A stretch of 64,000 bases of DNA. Origin: Apricaphanius iberus (Eukaryota > Chordata > Actinopteri > Cyprinodontiformes > Aphaniidae). The DNA lies in NCBI GenBank assembly GCA_028564705.1, contig JAPXFQ010000351.1, positions 1,798,001-1,862,000 on the forward strand, written 5' to 3'. The translations under genes and the position numbers were made by a program. Below are positions 21,690 to 33,559 of this stretch, piece after piece. Position 1 is the stretch's first letter; each line of letters starts with the position of its first letter. The notes under the pieces were generated by a model. The model saw only the letters and a list, made by a program, of their open reading frames with translations. It was not told where the DNA came from and searched no databases.

Positions 21690-23130
21690 CCCCTTTTATA
21701 TAGTTTTCATATATTCAGGGGTCAGACCAAACATACTCAATATATTTTACAGACCGAGGTCATTAAAATCATTGAAGAAATTAGAGTTAGGTTTTGTTGG
21801 TTTATATAATGTTAGAAATAAAGCTTTGTTTGAATCCTTTATAGCTAGATATTCAAAAGAGTCAAATTTGCCCAGGGGTACTTTTCTTTAAGTTATTGAT
21901 TCATGAAAAATTGTGGCTCTCTCTGCTTGTACATCTCTAATGGTTGCTGTCTTATCTCGTTGGGACTCAAGTGTGTTTTGCCTCTCTGTACCCCTCGCCC
22001 TTGGGCTGGTGGGGCAATGTTTGGAGAGCATTGTCTTTTTTTTTGATTGTTTGGATCTATTTGTTCCTCTTTGCGAATATTCAGGACTGTTTGATTTAGA
22101 TAGCTGAACACACTGAAGATCCGAACAACCCTTTGTTCAGTTTTGTTCAGATAACGCTGGTTTTGTGTGAATAGCTGTTTTGCTCCACAGAATATTTTCA
22201 AATTGTTGATAAATCTGATTGATCAATCAGCACAAGTGTTCTTTAAGAATTTGCAAAGCATGATTAACCTTGTGAAGTCCTCATCAGATCCTGTTGGGAG
22301 AGGCCCGGACAGGTAGGTTGGATGTCCAGCCCCTGTAGGTTGTCCAATAAGTCAGAAATGTCCTGTTTCAATAGCTCTGACTGTCTTTTGCCTGTGTCTA
22401 TAGATCCTGCATGTAAAACAACCTTTATGGAGCTTTTTGGTGTTTATTTTTATATTGTTTATTGTTATATCGTTTACATTTATATCGTCAAAATCTTTTC
22501 ATCGATTTGTTTCACTGAATCTTGGGTAAAACTGACAATATTGGTGTTATGGCTACAGAAATGTTCAATGCCATTTATTGAACCATCATGAATAATAAAA
22601 ACTTTGACAAAGGACTTATTTACCTTCTGTTGTGGTTAATTGTGTCTCTATTTCTCTGCTAGTGGCTTCCTCAATTTTTTTTGTCATTTATTGTTCCTGG
22701 ATTCCTCGTTGTAACCTTGGCTGGCTGCAGGGTCTCCGACATGATTCAGGGTGCTGAGAGCTGCAAATCCCTTATTCAGGGTAATTCCTGGGGAGTCGTG
22801 GAATTTGTAATGTTTGTTCCTTCTCGGAGAAGGTGTTGAGGAGCGTCCTCGGTTTTCTTCATATCTGGAGTTACGAGTACTTCCCGTTCCGTGCCTCGGT
22901 GAAGGGATAGCATTGTTCTGCTTCTGAGTGAGACTGGACCAAATGAGCAAAGGCTGCCTGGTTCTTGTTCCTTCTGTGTCATCGGTAGCATTGTCTCTTT
23001 TCTATATCCAGCGTTAATTTTCAGGTGCATTTCCAGAAGATGTAATTGTCTTCCATACTTAGTAGCTGTTTTTCTAAGGCGTCCTATTTCAGTAGGAGTT
23101 TATCAAAGTTTTCTGCTGAGCAAAACGCTT
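21690..23130 (-). pseudogene. CR1-group LINE: ORF1 (coiled coil plus SGNH-esterase-like) and start of endonuclease
   Basis: Read on the minus strand: near 23,100-23,020 TATKYGRQLHLLEMHLKIN (coiled-coil-like); 22,950-22,684 a basic, Ser/Pro/Arg-rich linker ending SPGITLNKGFAALSTL, the P-G-I-x-L-x-N-x-F-A-A-L phrase common in fish LINE ORF1; about 22,410-22,290 LHAGSIDTGKRQSELLKQDI and SGPLPT in shifted frames, fitting the SGNH esterase blocks of CR1/L2 ORF1; about 22,190 FINNLKIFCGAKQLF and YLNKT, the C-terminal esterase block. At 21,880-21,760 KYPWANLTLLNI then YKPTKPNSNFFNDFNDL match the endonuclease with an internal deletion. Many stops and frameshifts are present. The ORF1 esterase role in LINEs is inferred to be lipid- or membrane-related. 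Confidence 0.65.
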
Positions 23131-23163
23131 TAAAAAAAAATTATTTTTTACAATTATTATTAA

Positions 23164-24319
23164 CCTTCTAGGCGCCGAAGTCATAAAATTGTGAAAAGCA
23201 ACATTTCAAACTTTAATAAGCCACAACTGGAGATAGGGCCGCTAATATAATTACTACTTTAGACCAGGAGATGGCAGACACCTGTAACTTTAATATAAGA
23301 TACATTTTTGGGTGTGTTACCGTGGAAACTTTTTGAGTAAATCAGCGTTTTAGTCAGTGCCACCAGTGGGCGACACGAGGTGGAGCTCCTGCGTTCACAG
23401 CATAAGAGAGCGAGTTTTAGAAAGATAAAGTTAGTTCCCCACTGGGACGTGTTGGCTTATTCAGATTCTGAAAAGGAATATTTACCTCTGATCAAGATGT
23501 TCAGTTGTCCAGGGAACAAGAAAGTCAAACTAAAATGGTACGCAGCAACAGCCAGTCCCGTTTCTCAATGATGCTCCACAGTTAGCACATTCCAGCTCTG
23601 AATCACTTTCTCCCGGTGGGAGATAGGTATGTGTTCGGGTAGCAAGGTGGTCATAACAAAGATAATTGTGACCGAGGTGGAAGGGATGTAAAAATCCGTG
23701 GAAATTATAGCAGATGCGATGGAGATGAGAGAAAAATGACAGCTAATAAGATAATAAACAGCAATAAAGTTCTCTTTCCCACTGCAAGTGACGATGATAA
23801 TGATTTTGGCGAGGTTTGCTTGACCGATGAGGAAGAGTAAGATCACCAGTGGATCAGACAATTTGATAAGCCTGTTAGTTATTTTGGGGACGGATCTCTA
23901 AAATTCTGTGACAAAGGATTTTCTTTCTGTTGATTTTATATACTGAATAGCGTAACGGAGCCTCATAAAAAAGGACATAAACAGATATGTCCACCTGTTC
24001 TTGAATTAAAGCCACAAAAAATATAGATATAGAAAACTCATATATAGAAATATCTAAATAAAAAATAAAATTATTAAAGAAATAAAAGTTTTAAACAATG
24101 TAAAAAAGCTTAAATTATATAAATATTGCCAATGCCTAATGATGTCATACTATGTAAATTAGATGTGTGATTTTGCTCGTATCACAAACTTTAGATCATA
24201 CTGAAGATTTTTCTAATTTACAGTGTACCTTTATCTATAATCATATTAAAGCTACAACCTTTTGAACTAGAGATATCAAAATTAAATATTTAGTATGAAA
24301 AATTCTGGTGCCTAAAGAG
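23164..24319 (+). mobile_element. TTAA-flanked piggyBac-type element
   Basis: TTAA stands on both sides (23,160-23,163 and 24,320-24,323). The ends CCTTCTAGGCGCC and, on the complementary strand, CTCTTTAGGCACC form an imperfect inverted repeat with the CCYTT-like start of piggyBac termini. The interior keeps short acidic reading frames (YSDSEKEYLPLI near 23,460 and SDDDNDFGEVCLTDEEE near 23,790), resembling the acidic N-terminus of piggyBac transposases, but no catalytic Asp motifs are seen. It is most likely a non-autonomous derivative. Confidence 0.65.
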
Positions 24320-24763
24320 TTAATTATTATTATTATTATTAATCCACAGTCTTAAAGTTCTTCAGAAGCAATCCTCAAAAGAAAAGCGATCCAGTCTAAT
24401 TGCATAATTCCAGAGACTGGGTACATAAATAAGGAAAAGTAAAAACAGGAAAACTACAAAATTCCCTTAAAAAATATATATTTAAATAATAAAATAATAA
24501 AATGTACATCTAAAACAGGCACAATAATGACGTTATGTTTACATCTACCAGCCAGTAGCAGCCACGGGGGACAGGTTAAAAGATACAGACTCTATGATCC
24601 AACTATACAGTATGTTCGCCGCAGCTCGGCTGGTACTGGGAAGAATAGTGGAGTCAGCAAGTGAAGAAGCTGCTTCAGAGCCCCAGATATATCGTTATCC
24701 ATCTCAGGAGAGGAGTGACCGCAGCAGAATAGAAAATAGAGTAGTTTTAGGTGAAGCCTGTAC

Positions 24764-25250
24764 TGTTCCTACTTTCTCTCCTACTTCTCCCCAACTGCAT
24801 GATGTGCTGTCAATTCAAGCACTAACCTGTTTTCTATTATAGTAGGTGCTCCGGATTAGCCCTGCTTGACGACCCTGACTAAGATGGCATTGCAGTGACG
24901 GAAAATTCTCCACGTCCTGCAACAAACTTCTGCATCAGTTCTATTGCTCTTTCTGTGTCTCTGTTATGTATTCTCCAAGCCACAGACGGTCGCGGCAGAT
25001 AACCGCTTGTGCTGAGCCTGGTTCTGCCGGAGGTTTCTTCCTGTTAAAAGGGAGTTTTTCCTTCCCACTGTCGCTGCATGCTTGCTCAGTATGAGGGATT
25101 GCTGAGAATTCCACGACGCAATCTTCTGTGGTTCTGTAATTTCTACACTAAACATTGTATTGTAATAACTCTTTTTGTAAAGTGCCTTGAGATGACATCT
25201 GTTGTGAAATGGCGCTATATAAATAAACTGAATTGAATTGAATTGAAATT
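24764..25250 (+). mobile_element. L2 LINE 3' end, recent copy
   Basis: This is the terminal L2 region, ending in the GTGCCTTGAGATGACATCTG segment, GGCGCTATATAAATAAACTG and a (ATTGA)n tail. Over the portion compared, it appears identical by eye to the inverse of 47,668-48,155, so both are probably young copies of one subfamily, truncated at different points. The 63-codon minus-strand ORF shared with the other copy is antisense of the 3' UTR, not a gene. Confidence 0.9.
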
Positions 25251-25559
25251 AGATGGACCCACATAAAACATCTCCACGGCAGCAGACATACACAGAAATG
25301 GCGACTTTCCTCCTGGATCGTTAAGCAAACTAACTTGATAACTTGGCTAATGTTAGCTGTCAGTTAAACTCCTCAAATTCATTCCTCACTGGACACGGTT
25401 CAGGTTGGACACTGGGAGTATCCTCAGTGAACCAGGCAACCCAACAAATGGAATTATGTTTTTATTTCTGTAACTACTACCTAGATAAACTAGATGTCGC
25501 TATCATGCTCATGTTCCATGACCAACCTTTAAATGTTTGGTGACGAAAAACTACAGTAC

Positions 25560-26395
25560 AACTCAGAACTATGGTGTATTTCCAGATGAAAAAACTCAAG
25601 GGATTGGGACTGAACAGCTGTGTAGCCATAGGAAAACCACTAAACAGTGAGGCAAATTGTAAAAAAAAGGCTTCAATTTTCTAGGGAGCATAAAGATTGG
25701 ACTCTGTAGCAATGGAAAAAGGTCATGTGGTCGTATGAGTCCAGATTAATCCTTTCCAGAGTGATGGGTGTATATGGGTAAGAAGAGAGGCAGATGAAGT
25801 AATGCAACCATCATGCCTAGTGCCTAATGAACAAGCCTGTGGGGGTTGCTGCAGTTCGTCACGTCTAGGGTCAGCAACAGTCTGTGCTTTAAGAATCAGG
25901 TCAGCTGGCTACCTGAAAAATTACCTGGTTATTCCATCAATGGTGTTTTTCTTCCCTTATGACACAGCCATGTTCCAAGATGACAATGCCAGGATTCATT
26001 GGGCTCAAATTGTGTGAAAGTGGTTGTGAGAGAATGAGGCATCTTTTTCAATTCAGTTTATTTATATAGCGCCGTTTCACAACAGATTTTATCTCAAGGC
26101 ACTTTACAAGAAGAGTTATTACTGTAACTTATTTCACACATGGATTGGCCACCACAGAGTCTAGACCTTAACCCCATTGATAATCTTTGGGATGTGCTGG
26201 GGAAGGCTTTGTGCAGCAGTGAGATTCTACCATCACCAATGCAATATCTTGGTGAAAAATTAATGTAACACTGGATGGAAATAAATCTAGTGACATTGCA
26301 GAAGCTTATCAAAAAAATTCCACTGAGAATGTGTGCCGTAATCAAAGTGATCTAATGAAATTTTTGTGTGTTACTTTTTTTGGTTGGCAGACTTA
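25560..26395 (+). pseudogene. Tc1-like transposase relic
   Basis: The sequence follows a Tc1 family common in fish. Translated pieces in shifting frames include NGKRSCGRMSPD (degenerate W-S-D-E-S region), DDNARIH (second catalytic Asp, Q/D-DN segment) near 25,980 and DWPPQSLDLNPIDNLWDVLG near 26,140-26,200 (the third acidic position, D-L-N-P-I-E/D-N-L-W). Stops are frequent, about a third of the gene is missing at the 5' side, and a 91-bp L2 tail has inserted at 26,047. The 3' end fades near 26,395 (GTGTGTTACTTTTTTTGG resembles the family's terminus). It is not functional. Confidence 0.85.
26047..26137 (-). mobile_element. Severely truncated L2 3' tail inserted in the Tc1 relic
   Basis: Ninety-one bases match the last part of the L2 3' UTR in reverse (ATAGCGCCGTTTCACAACAG, TCTCAAGGCACTTTACAAGA). 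TTTCA occurs at both edges and may be a 5-bp target duplication. The Tc1 reading resumes directly afterwards (CACACATGGATTGG), so the insertion point is precise. Confidence 0.85.
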
Positions 26396-26697
26396 AATCA
26401 GATAAATATTGGTTTAGATCAGTTAGAATTATCAAAAATAATTTCTGCTTGCTAAATGCCCCAATAATGAGAAGGAAATATGTCAGAGATTATTTAAAAA
26501 TCAGAAGTTTACTGCATTTACATTGCCTTTTAACTGTATGACTCAGGTCAAATGTTTCAAGTTTCCTTACACAAGCTGCTTAAAGTAGTCTACCGGAGTT
26601 CTAGCCTATTCTTCCTAACGGAACTGGTGTATCTGAATCTGGTCTGTAGGCTACTTCGCTCACCTCTCTTTCAGATCTTCCTACAAATTCTCTGAAA

Positions 26698-26881
26698 CAG
26701 AGGTACCCAACCGTGGTCCTCAGTGCCCTCTATTCTGCCGGTTTTCTGGTGTTTTCCTGCTGCTGCACATATCGTAAATGAATGGGTGATTAACAGGCTT
26801 CTGAAGCAAATGTGCTAGAGTGGGGGAACATCTATAACATGTAAGATAATGGGCCCTAAGGACCAGAGTTGGGGACCACTG
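26698..26881. mobile_element. hAT-type MITE, diverged
   Basis: A 184-bp element starts CAGAGGTACCCAACCGTGGT and ends AGAGTTGGGGACCACTG as an imperfect inverted repeat. Flanks CTCTGAAA and CTCTAGGA share only five of eight bases, so the duplication is decayed. It is related in termini to the MITE at 5,032-5,253. Confidence 0.7.
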
Positions 26882-28996
26882 CTCTAGGACTTGGCTCAGG
26901 GCTGTGTGGCCACTCCAAAACATTGGCTGTTATTTGGTGCACTTCACAAATCTTTCTCTAATCCCTATTATAAGGGCCCTATCATATAAAAATATAATAA
27001 AATGCTCTAAGGTTTTTTGTTGTGACATAATGTCACATGGTTCAAATGATTTGCAATGGTTATTTTGGTGTTTTTTTGTTCGGTTTTGGTGACTTAGATC
27101 GAGTTTGCTGGTATCTTGAATTGGTATTTTGAGAGTCAGGAACTGTGAAATATTGTGAAGACTCGGGCAGTCCTCCACACTCCATGAGGGGCTGAGGGAG
27201 TCTGACCAAGAGTGAGAGGACTTTTGAAGGATGAAGACAGGATCTAGACAGTGTATTTATATCCCTCTTGTCTCACATCTTACAAATTGATAGACAGGCA
27301 AACTAAGAGATTCTGTCACCCAGAATTCTCAATGGCAGAATCTCACCCTGTGCTCATCTGGCCCCCAAAGGAACAGAATAAAAAAAATAATTACTGATTT
27401 GTGACATGAGGGTTTCTTGATCTTTCGAATCAATACTCATCCTTTGTCAGTATTAGTTGTTCTTCATCATACATTAGCTTGGCTTACATATTTTAAAAGA
27501 GTTATATTACAATAAACCTTAAGGCAAAATCTTGATCCTCATGGGGGTAAAAGCGAGTCAGGGCTAAAATTAGACCTGCAAACTGAGTGTGAAGCAGTGG
27601 AGTAGAGCACAACATCCTCGCCTGTGTTCTTAAAGGTTACTTTCATGATTGGATCTACATCCAAAAACCAAAGCAAACAGAATCAGGGCTTTGAAGAATT
27701 CTCAAAATGAAACCTATATTTGGGATATTAAAACTGGCAATAAAAGAAAAAACCTAGATAATAATCTATTAATTATGAAAGAGCTGGACAAATTTATATT
27801 GCAGACAATTTTTTTTTTACAGGGATGGAGTTTTTCCTACCTGCCAAAATGATATTACAGTGTAATAAGGTGGTGATTAATGATGCCTCGCATTTCCGAA
27901 GGCTGTGCGTGAGATAAATGACTTGATCAATAAGTCTCAACAGTGTAGTGTTTACCTGTTCCACAATTTGTGAAAAGCAATGCAGAGAGAGAAAGAGAAA
28001 GTCCAGATGGAAAAGGTAGTCTTCAGGAACGAGGATGATGAAGCTGCTAGGAGAGTTTACAAGAATTTACAGATCACACACACACGCAGACACACACACA
28101 CACACACCTTACGCAAGACTTGTTTCAGCAGCAGCAGAACAGTGAGTGTGCCGACTTGGGACACAGCTGTAAGTTTTGTGCATGTTCAATTTTCCAGCCG
28201 GCATCTGCTTTAGCTGCCTTACCTTTCTGTCAGCATTCATGATTTCTCGACCAGCTACTTATTATACATGTAAAAATTCACATCTTTGGCATAGGCTTTT
28301 GAGGGTAATCATACCGACAGAACCTACTTACATTTTCTAAAATTATATACTTTGACTGGGCATTTCTCCAAAGTTTTCCAGTAAAATTCTTTAATATTTA
28401 TTCCAGTGGTACTCTGTGCGATGCTCTACTGTAATCTGAATTTTTTTTGGTGTCAACTCTTAAGATGTATGAGAGAAAAAATCTTGGAATTGGCACAAAC
28501 GTCTATTCTGGATAGGTATTCTACTTCATTTTGATATTATTTTTCTCCAGGATTCGACAGTAAAATTCTGAAATATTTATTCTGGTTTTACTATAGGTGA
28601 CCCTTTACCATGATCTGAAAAGAGTCTATTGTCGAATTTTAGCATTTAAAAAAATACATTCCTGAAAATGACAGGCGCGTCAGTGCTCTATTACCGTAAT
28701 GCATTGTGTATGTGCGAAGTTAATATTTATAGGAGCGCTACCGTAGGCTTGATTGCGTATTTTCAAGTGTTGGCTCACTTGACAAAGGTCTATCAAAGGG
28801 TCAGTGCATGTTAATACAATTTTCTTTTAAGGGTTGTGATTTATTCAAATTTGCCGTTAACGCATATATTTCCGTATATTTATGACCTCATCTGTGCCGT
28901 AGTTCGGACATATTCCTTTTTCTGATTCTTCCTTCTGTTAAAAAGTCGGGGAGAAAGCTGCAATCTTTTCCTCCTCAAGCGTCCTGCTTGTGCGTG
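26882..28996. other. Spacer with one microsatellite and a diverged internal duplication
   Basis: No supported gene. A short (CA)n run lies at about 28,076-28,107. Around 28,370-28,420 and 28,555-28,605 the phrases CAGTAAAATTCT and ATATTTATTC recur in the same order, suggesting a diverged tandem duplication with a period near 185 bp. Confidence 0.4.
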
Positions 28997-29528
28997 TGCT
29001 GCATTCCAGTTAACCTTTCTGAGTCGTAAAGTCGGAGATCTCGCAGTTATCTTGCGTCATTTTATCAAGACACGCCCTCATTAGGTCGGAAATTTTGAGC
29101 TCTAACTCAGATCTCTGAATAGTAGACCGAGTAGAGCGGGGAGAACAAAGATGGCTGCGCCCGTAGTTGAAATGTATGTGCTTTGTATTTGTGTTGGTCA
29201 TTTCAATGTCGCTTTTAAATGCTCTTACACACTTGACCGCATTTCTGCTTTAATCTGGTCACCAATTTATACATTGCACGGCCTTGCTGTACGTGCAATA
29301 AAATGTACAGCTTTGTTTTTCATGCTGGTCTATTGAATATGCCCTGTTGCTAACAACAACAACAATGACTAGCCTGCCCCTCGACAGCTGCTGCCCTCAA
29401 AACGTCCATGTTCTTTCCGATTCGGAGGGTAATGAGACAAACTGGAACGCTTTAAGTGGGGAATTACGCCACGTTCTCGAGAACATCAACTCGGACGCCC
29501 AAGTATCCGAGTTAAATGGAGTGCAGCA
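28997..29528. mobile_element. Harbinger-like MITE (tentative)
   Basis: The ends TGCTGCATTCCAGTTAAC and, inverted, TGCTGCACTCCATTTAAC form an 18-bp inverted repeat with two mismatches, and further inward similarity is patchy. The TGCTGCATTC start is like the Harbinger copy at 11.9 kb. The flanks (GTG at the left, TTA at the right) do not give a matching three-base duplication, so an altered edge or another family is possible. The interior ORFs at 29,151-29,532 have no known motif. Confidence 0.55.
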
Positions 29529-30469
29529 TTAGAGCACTTGCGTGAGCTCCCCTCAGCAAAGGCAGAGAGAAAGACAAACTGAAAGAGTTTGGAATATATT
29601 TAACTGTCGTAGAAAGAAAAAAAAATCCATGCAGTTACTCTCTTCTGAAGTAACACCTTCTATAAAGATAATGAAAAAAAGTTATTTACACAAACGCAGC
29701 AAATATTTGTGAGATGATCCTTTATGCAGCCTGTTAATCAGACTTGTTTACAATGAACAGCAGCGTTAGTTATTCTAAAATATGGAACAAAATGTGAAGA
29801 AATCTTCAAGAAACGAAAACTTGTCTTGAATACATTGCAGTTTTTTTCCTAAAGTTAGATGTCTGTGTTGTTATTAAACAACAAACTCAGGCTATGAAAA
29901 TGCACAAAAAACTCTCATTCTAGTAGGCCTAGTTCTTCAGAGGATGAGTCGTAGTTCTGTATCACGTTACACTTTATTCTTTGAACGTTGTTTCCTCGTT
30001 TTAAACCCAATTCAAATCTGATGTCTCTGTTTACTTTTCTTCATCATGAAAAAATCAATATTATTTACATACAATTTACATACAATTACATTAAATAAGT
30101 ATATTGTCCCCACCAAAATACTTAAACAAATATACAAAACAAAAATGTTCTGTTAAAGGTCCCATATAACACTATATTCACTTTTAACTTTCATATATAT
30201 ATTTATTTATATAGGTAAGGTAAGATAAAAAAAGGCAACTTGTGATTACTCATGAATTAACTATGGACTGTCTTCTGACTAATAATGAATTCATAATCAA
30301 TTAAATATTTGACCCATTTGTAACTCTGGCATTTGATTTCCTAATGTAGACAGGCCTTTATCAAATTAAATATTTTTTTGATGTTGATACATTCGAGAGG
30401 TCCACAGGTCAAAGGAAACATCTGTTGGTGATAGTGTAGTTTGAAGAAAAAACAGGTTATGCTAAAAAA
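29529..30469. other. A+T-rich spacer
   Basis: No supported gene or repeat family. Confidence 0.4.
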
Positions 30470-30770
30470 ATTTTCCCTTCAAATTTGCAGCCAGGAACTG
30501 CAAACTTGTGCCTCTGAAGGGGCTCTAACAACTGGTGATTTTGAACTGGTGCTGGTTCTAAAGTAAATAGGTATGTAAATGGTTAACACCTCAGTTTTAT
30601 TTCGGTTGAGTTTGCAAAATTTAGAGGAAAACCATGATCTAATCACCATGAGACAGTCTAAAAGCAAAGTAGGATGATGGGAGGAATTAGGTTTGGAAGA
30701 AATCTAGAGCTCAGTGTCATCTGTGTAACAATCGCAACTGACATAAAATTTATGGAATATTTAGCCATGT
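30470..30770 (-). pseudogene. L2-clade reverse-transcriptase scrap
   Basis: On the minus strand from about 30,745: CYTDDTEL (degenerate Y-A-D-D-T-Q-L motif C), then LLLDCLMVIRSWFSSKFCKL and NRNKTEVLTI, which match the L2 phrase C-L-x-D-I-K-S-W-M-S-x-N-F-L-Q-L-N-x-x-K-T-E-V-L. Only about 100 residues are recognisable; ends are not defined. Confidence 0.7.
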
Positions 30771-31779
30771 ATTCAGTCCGTCACCAATTCCGCAATTCTC
30801 CTACCTTAAAGGATAAGAGAGGCCTTTAATTTATACTCAACTTTGAGAGACAAAATCAGAAAATAAAATTCAGAGAAATCACATGGTCTGATTTTTAAAG
30901 AATTTATTTTGCAAATTATGGTGGAAAATAAGTATTTGGTCACATACAAACAAGCAGGATTTCTGGCTCCCACAGAACTGAAACCAGTGAATCAATGAGC
31001 CTATGCCCATTTACATTTGCAGCAGGTGCTCGCGCAGAAGTCCAGTTAGAAAAACACACACTCACCTATTATCCATGTGTTTGGTCTGTTCACAATATAC
31101 CAAATGGACTACGTCATTCATCATCCCTTGCACTGGATCGGCAGCCATCTTTCCAAAGGAAACATGACCTCCACAGATTCTCATTGGTCTCAGGCCAGTG
31201 ATGTCATCACAACTTATAAAAGCCCTGAACACTGGCAGTCATTGCTTTTCTGTGGTTTGCACTCAGACTAAAAAGAGGCAACTTTGAATATCTGCTGGCA
31301 TTCCTAACAACATTCCTCCCCTTTGATTTGATTCCGGCTGGTCCTAAAGGAATCAAAATGAAACCCTTCCCCCCGGTGTTCCCATCCAAGAAGCACGTCT
31401 GAGTGGTGGCTTTCCTGAACGCATTTCTAGATACTCGTCAAACTAATCTCAAGTATATTGAAGTGGACATAATTAATCTGCATCTAGTTTCCATGATGCC
31501 AGTTCTCTACCTCCATTTGTTTGTTTGACTGTGGACGGAACGCTTTGTCAAAGTAGGACTGATCCAATCTCTTATTCCTGGGTGGAGGGAGTTTAGCATA
31601 TAAATACATATATGTATGTGTGTTCCTCTGAAATTGGTTATCTTACGTTGTGAATGATAACCAATGTGCTTCACTGCCGTCCAGGTTCATCAGTATGAGT
31701 TTGTATTCATGTGCTCAACGTTAAGGAAGTTACTTGTTTTTCTTTTCTTATTTGTAAGCAGAGGTAGTGTGTTGCTGTG
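30771..31779. other. Spacer, nothing recognised
   Basis: No supported gene or repeat family. Short overlapping ORFs at 30,995-31,271 lack motifs. Confidence 0.35.
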
Positions 31780-32045
31780 TTTTTTGTTTGTTTGTTGTTA
31801 TTGTCTGATTTCCATGCATGTGGTGTGTGGCGCGGTTACTCTTGGGGACCACTATGCTTTTAGTAAGCAAAACAACATTCGATCAGCAATTTTAACTGTT
31901 AACAGCATCATAGTCAGCTGTTGATTGAAATCACCTCAGACCACTGGTCCCGGGATTACTCCTTACATCCATTAACAGCAGATAATATAAAGGAAATGGG
32001 CTTCATTGATGTAGATTGTGTCATCCAGGACAAGGTAGTCCTGAG

Positions 32046-32118
32046 AGATACATACATACATACACAAATACATACATACATACTCACATACATACATACA
32101 TACATACATACATACATA
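32046..32118. repeat. (CATA)n microsatellite
   Basis: About 70 bp of CATA units with a few interruptions. Confidence 0.95.
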
Positions 32119-32689
32119 AAATATTGCTTTTATTATAACAGAGTATTATTTAAAAACTAAACAACCCTGACCCCTTGTTGCAGAGTCACCGATATTTTCA
32201 ACCAGAGGGTACAGGAAACTAGATCAATAAAAAAAATTCCCATGACAGCATCTGACCATAATTTATTTATATTTTATTTTAATAATTTTATAAATTATTT
32301 ATATTTTATAGCCCATTCTCAACGTTTTACTATATTTATTTACTTACTGTAATACTACTTTACTGTTTTTCAGTTGTTTCTTAATAATCCAGAGAACATC
32401 TGCCTTTGTGATATTTACTTATTTTTCATGATTATTATCTAAGTATTTTTATATTCCTCCCATATATTTCATGTTTCATTTTCTCTACCAAAACCTACAG
32501 TAATTGACATTTAACAAGCCAGCAGAATAGAATAAGATTAACAGACCTGAATCATGATCTGTTATTTCATAACTGCTATTGTCAATCTGTTCTTTTTGTC
32601 TAAAAACATTCCGGAAATCCAAATCAGCAAGAGTCTTCTCCTGCAGGTGTTTATGTGGCGTAATCCCCTCTTCTCCCCTCCCCGCAGAC

Positions 32690-32850
32690 TGGCTACTGAA
32701 GCTGCCAAAGCAGCTGCTTTCTGCTTCAGGGAGCTCAGGGAGGCTGTACAAAGACTACTTTACTTAGCTACTGCCCCTCTTGTGAGCTCTGGTACTGCAA
32801 CTATTTCTGAGAAGCTTTTTTCAAAAATTAAAATTCAAAAAACATCCGGG
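32690..32850 (+). pseudogene. Possible hAT transposase C-terminal scrap
   Basis: The frame at 32,554-32,928 reads LYLATAPLVSSGTATISEKL then FSKIKIQKTSG, which resembles the hAT dimerisation pattern (L-x-x-P-x-x-S-A-x-x-E-R-x-F-S-x-L-K-x-x-K). The match is short and lacks the canonical P-x-S-A-x-S-E-R, so it may be chance. Confidence 0.35.
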
Positions 32851-33559
32851 GCACAAGCCCAAGAGCCCTCTCCCCCACCTCCGCCCCTGTTCCTTTGTAT
32901 AGCCACAGTGCTAACTGAGGCTAGCTAGACCATGTTGCTATTTTCTTTGTCTTCCCTTGATTGATTGCATAAAATATGAAAGTATTGACATTGATTTATT
33001 GGAGACTCCTCATCACTGCCGTCTACCCCTTTCCCCGTACTCGCCCACTTTACACACATGTGAGTCAGGTTTTCATGTGACGCTGTCTGTTTTCATTTTT
33101 GGCTTACGCAAATTATCTATCCCCTCCTTAATTGAACAGGTGCAAGCTTTAGAATAGACTGCATTTATTCCTTCAATACTTTTGATATAAGGGTTGAGAA
33201 ATCCGTAATAGATTCCCTAAACTCGATATCAAGTCTCCATGTTTCCTTTAGTGTGTATAGTAATTGAATCCACCAACAAAGGACTTGTAACTTCAGGTAA
33301 AGTCTGAAAGTATGGTATAATAAATAGTGCTTTATATAAAGATTAAGAAGCTGATGCTCTGTTTTGCTCAGTTATCACATCATAATTGGAGCTTCAAAAA
33401 TGATTATACCCATATTAGATTTTTGCTATCATTGTTGTTGATTATTGCATACCAGACATTTATTGCACCTTCTGGTTATTTCCATATCAATGTTGCTGAG
33501 ACCCACACACTGACACAACCAACGGCAGGTACTGCGTTGTGTCACACAGTAACCATAAA

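Larger units (their letters stand above)
31780..33385 (+). repeat. Unnamed dispersed repeat family, copy 2, split by about 1 kb
   Basis: Homology to 18,604-19,130 is in two parts, 31,780-31,845 and 32,886-33,385, in the same order and strand. The 31,846-32,885 segment is absent from copy 1 and therefore probably inserted here; it holds a CATA microsatellite and a possible hAT scrap. Family unknown. Confidence 0.65.

Noticed and set aside
24964..25155. 63-codon ORF with an identical partner at 47,764-47,955
   Set aside because: It is antisense of the L2 3' UTR; identity reflects the recent copies, not protein conservation.
29151..29532. Two adjacent ORFs inside the 29 kb MITE as exons of a gene
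   Set aside because: No known motif, and the segment is bounded by MITE-like inverted termini; kept only as MITE interior.
32554..32928. 124-codon ORF as a host gene
   Set aside because: Only a weak hAT-like C-terminal phrase; the rest is Pro-rich low complexity and the start lies in A+T-rich spacer.
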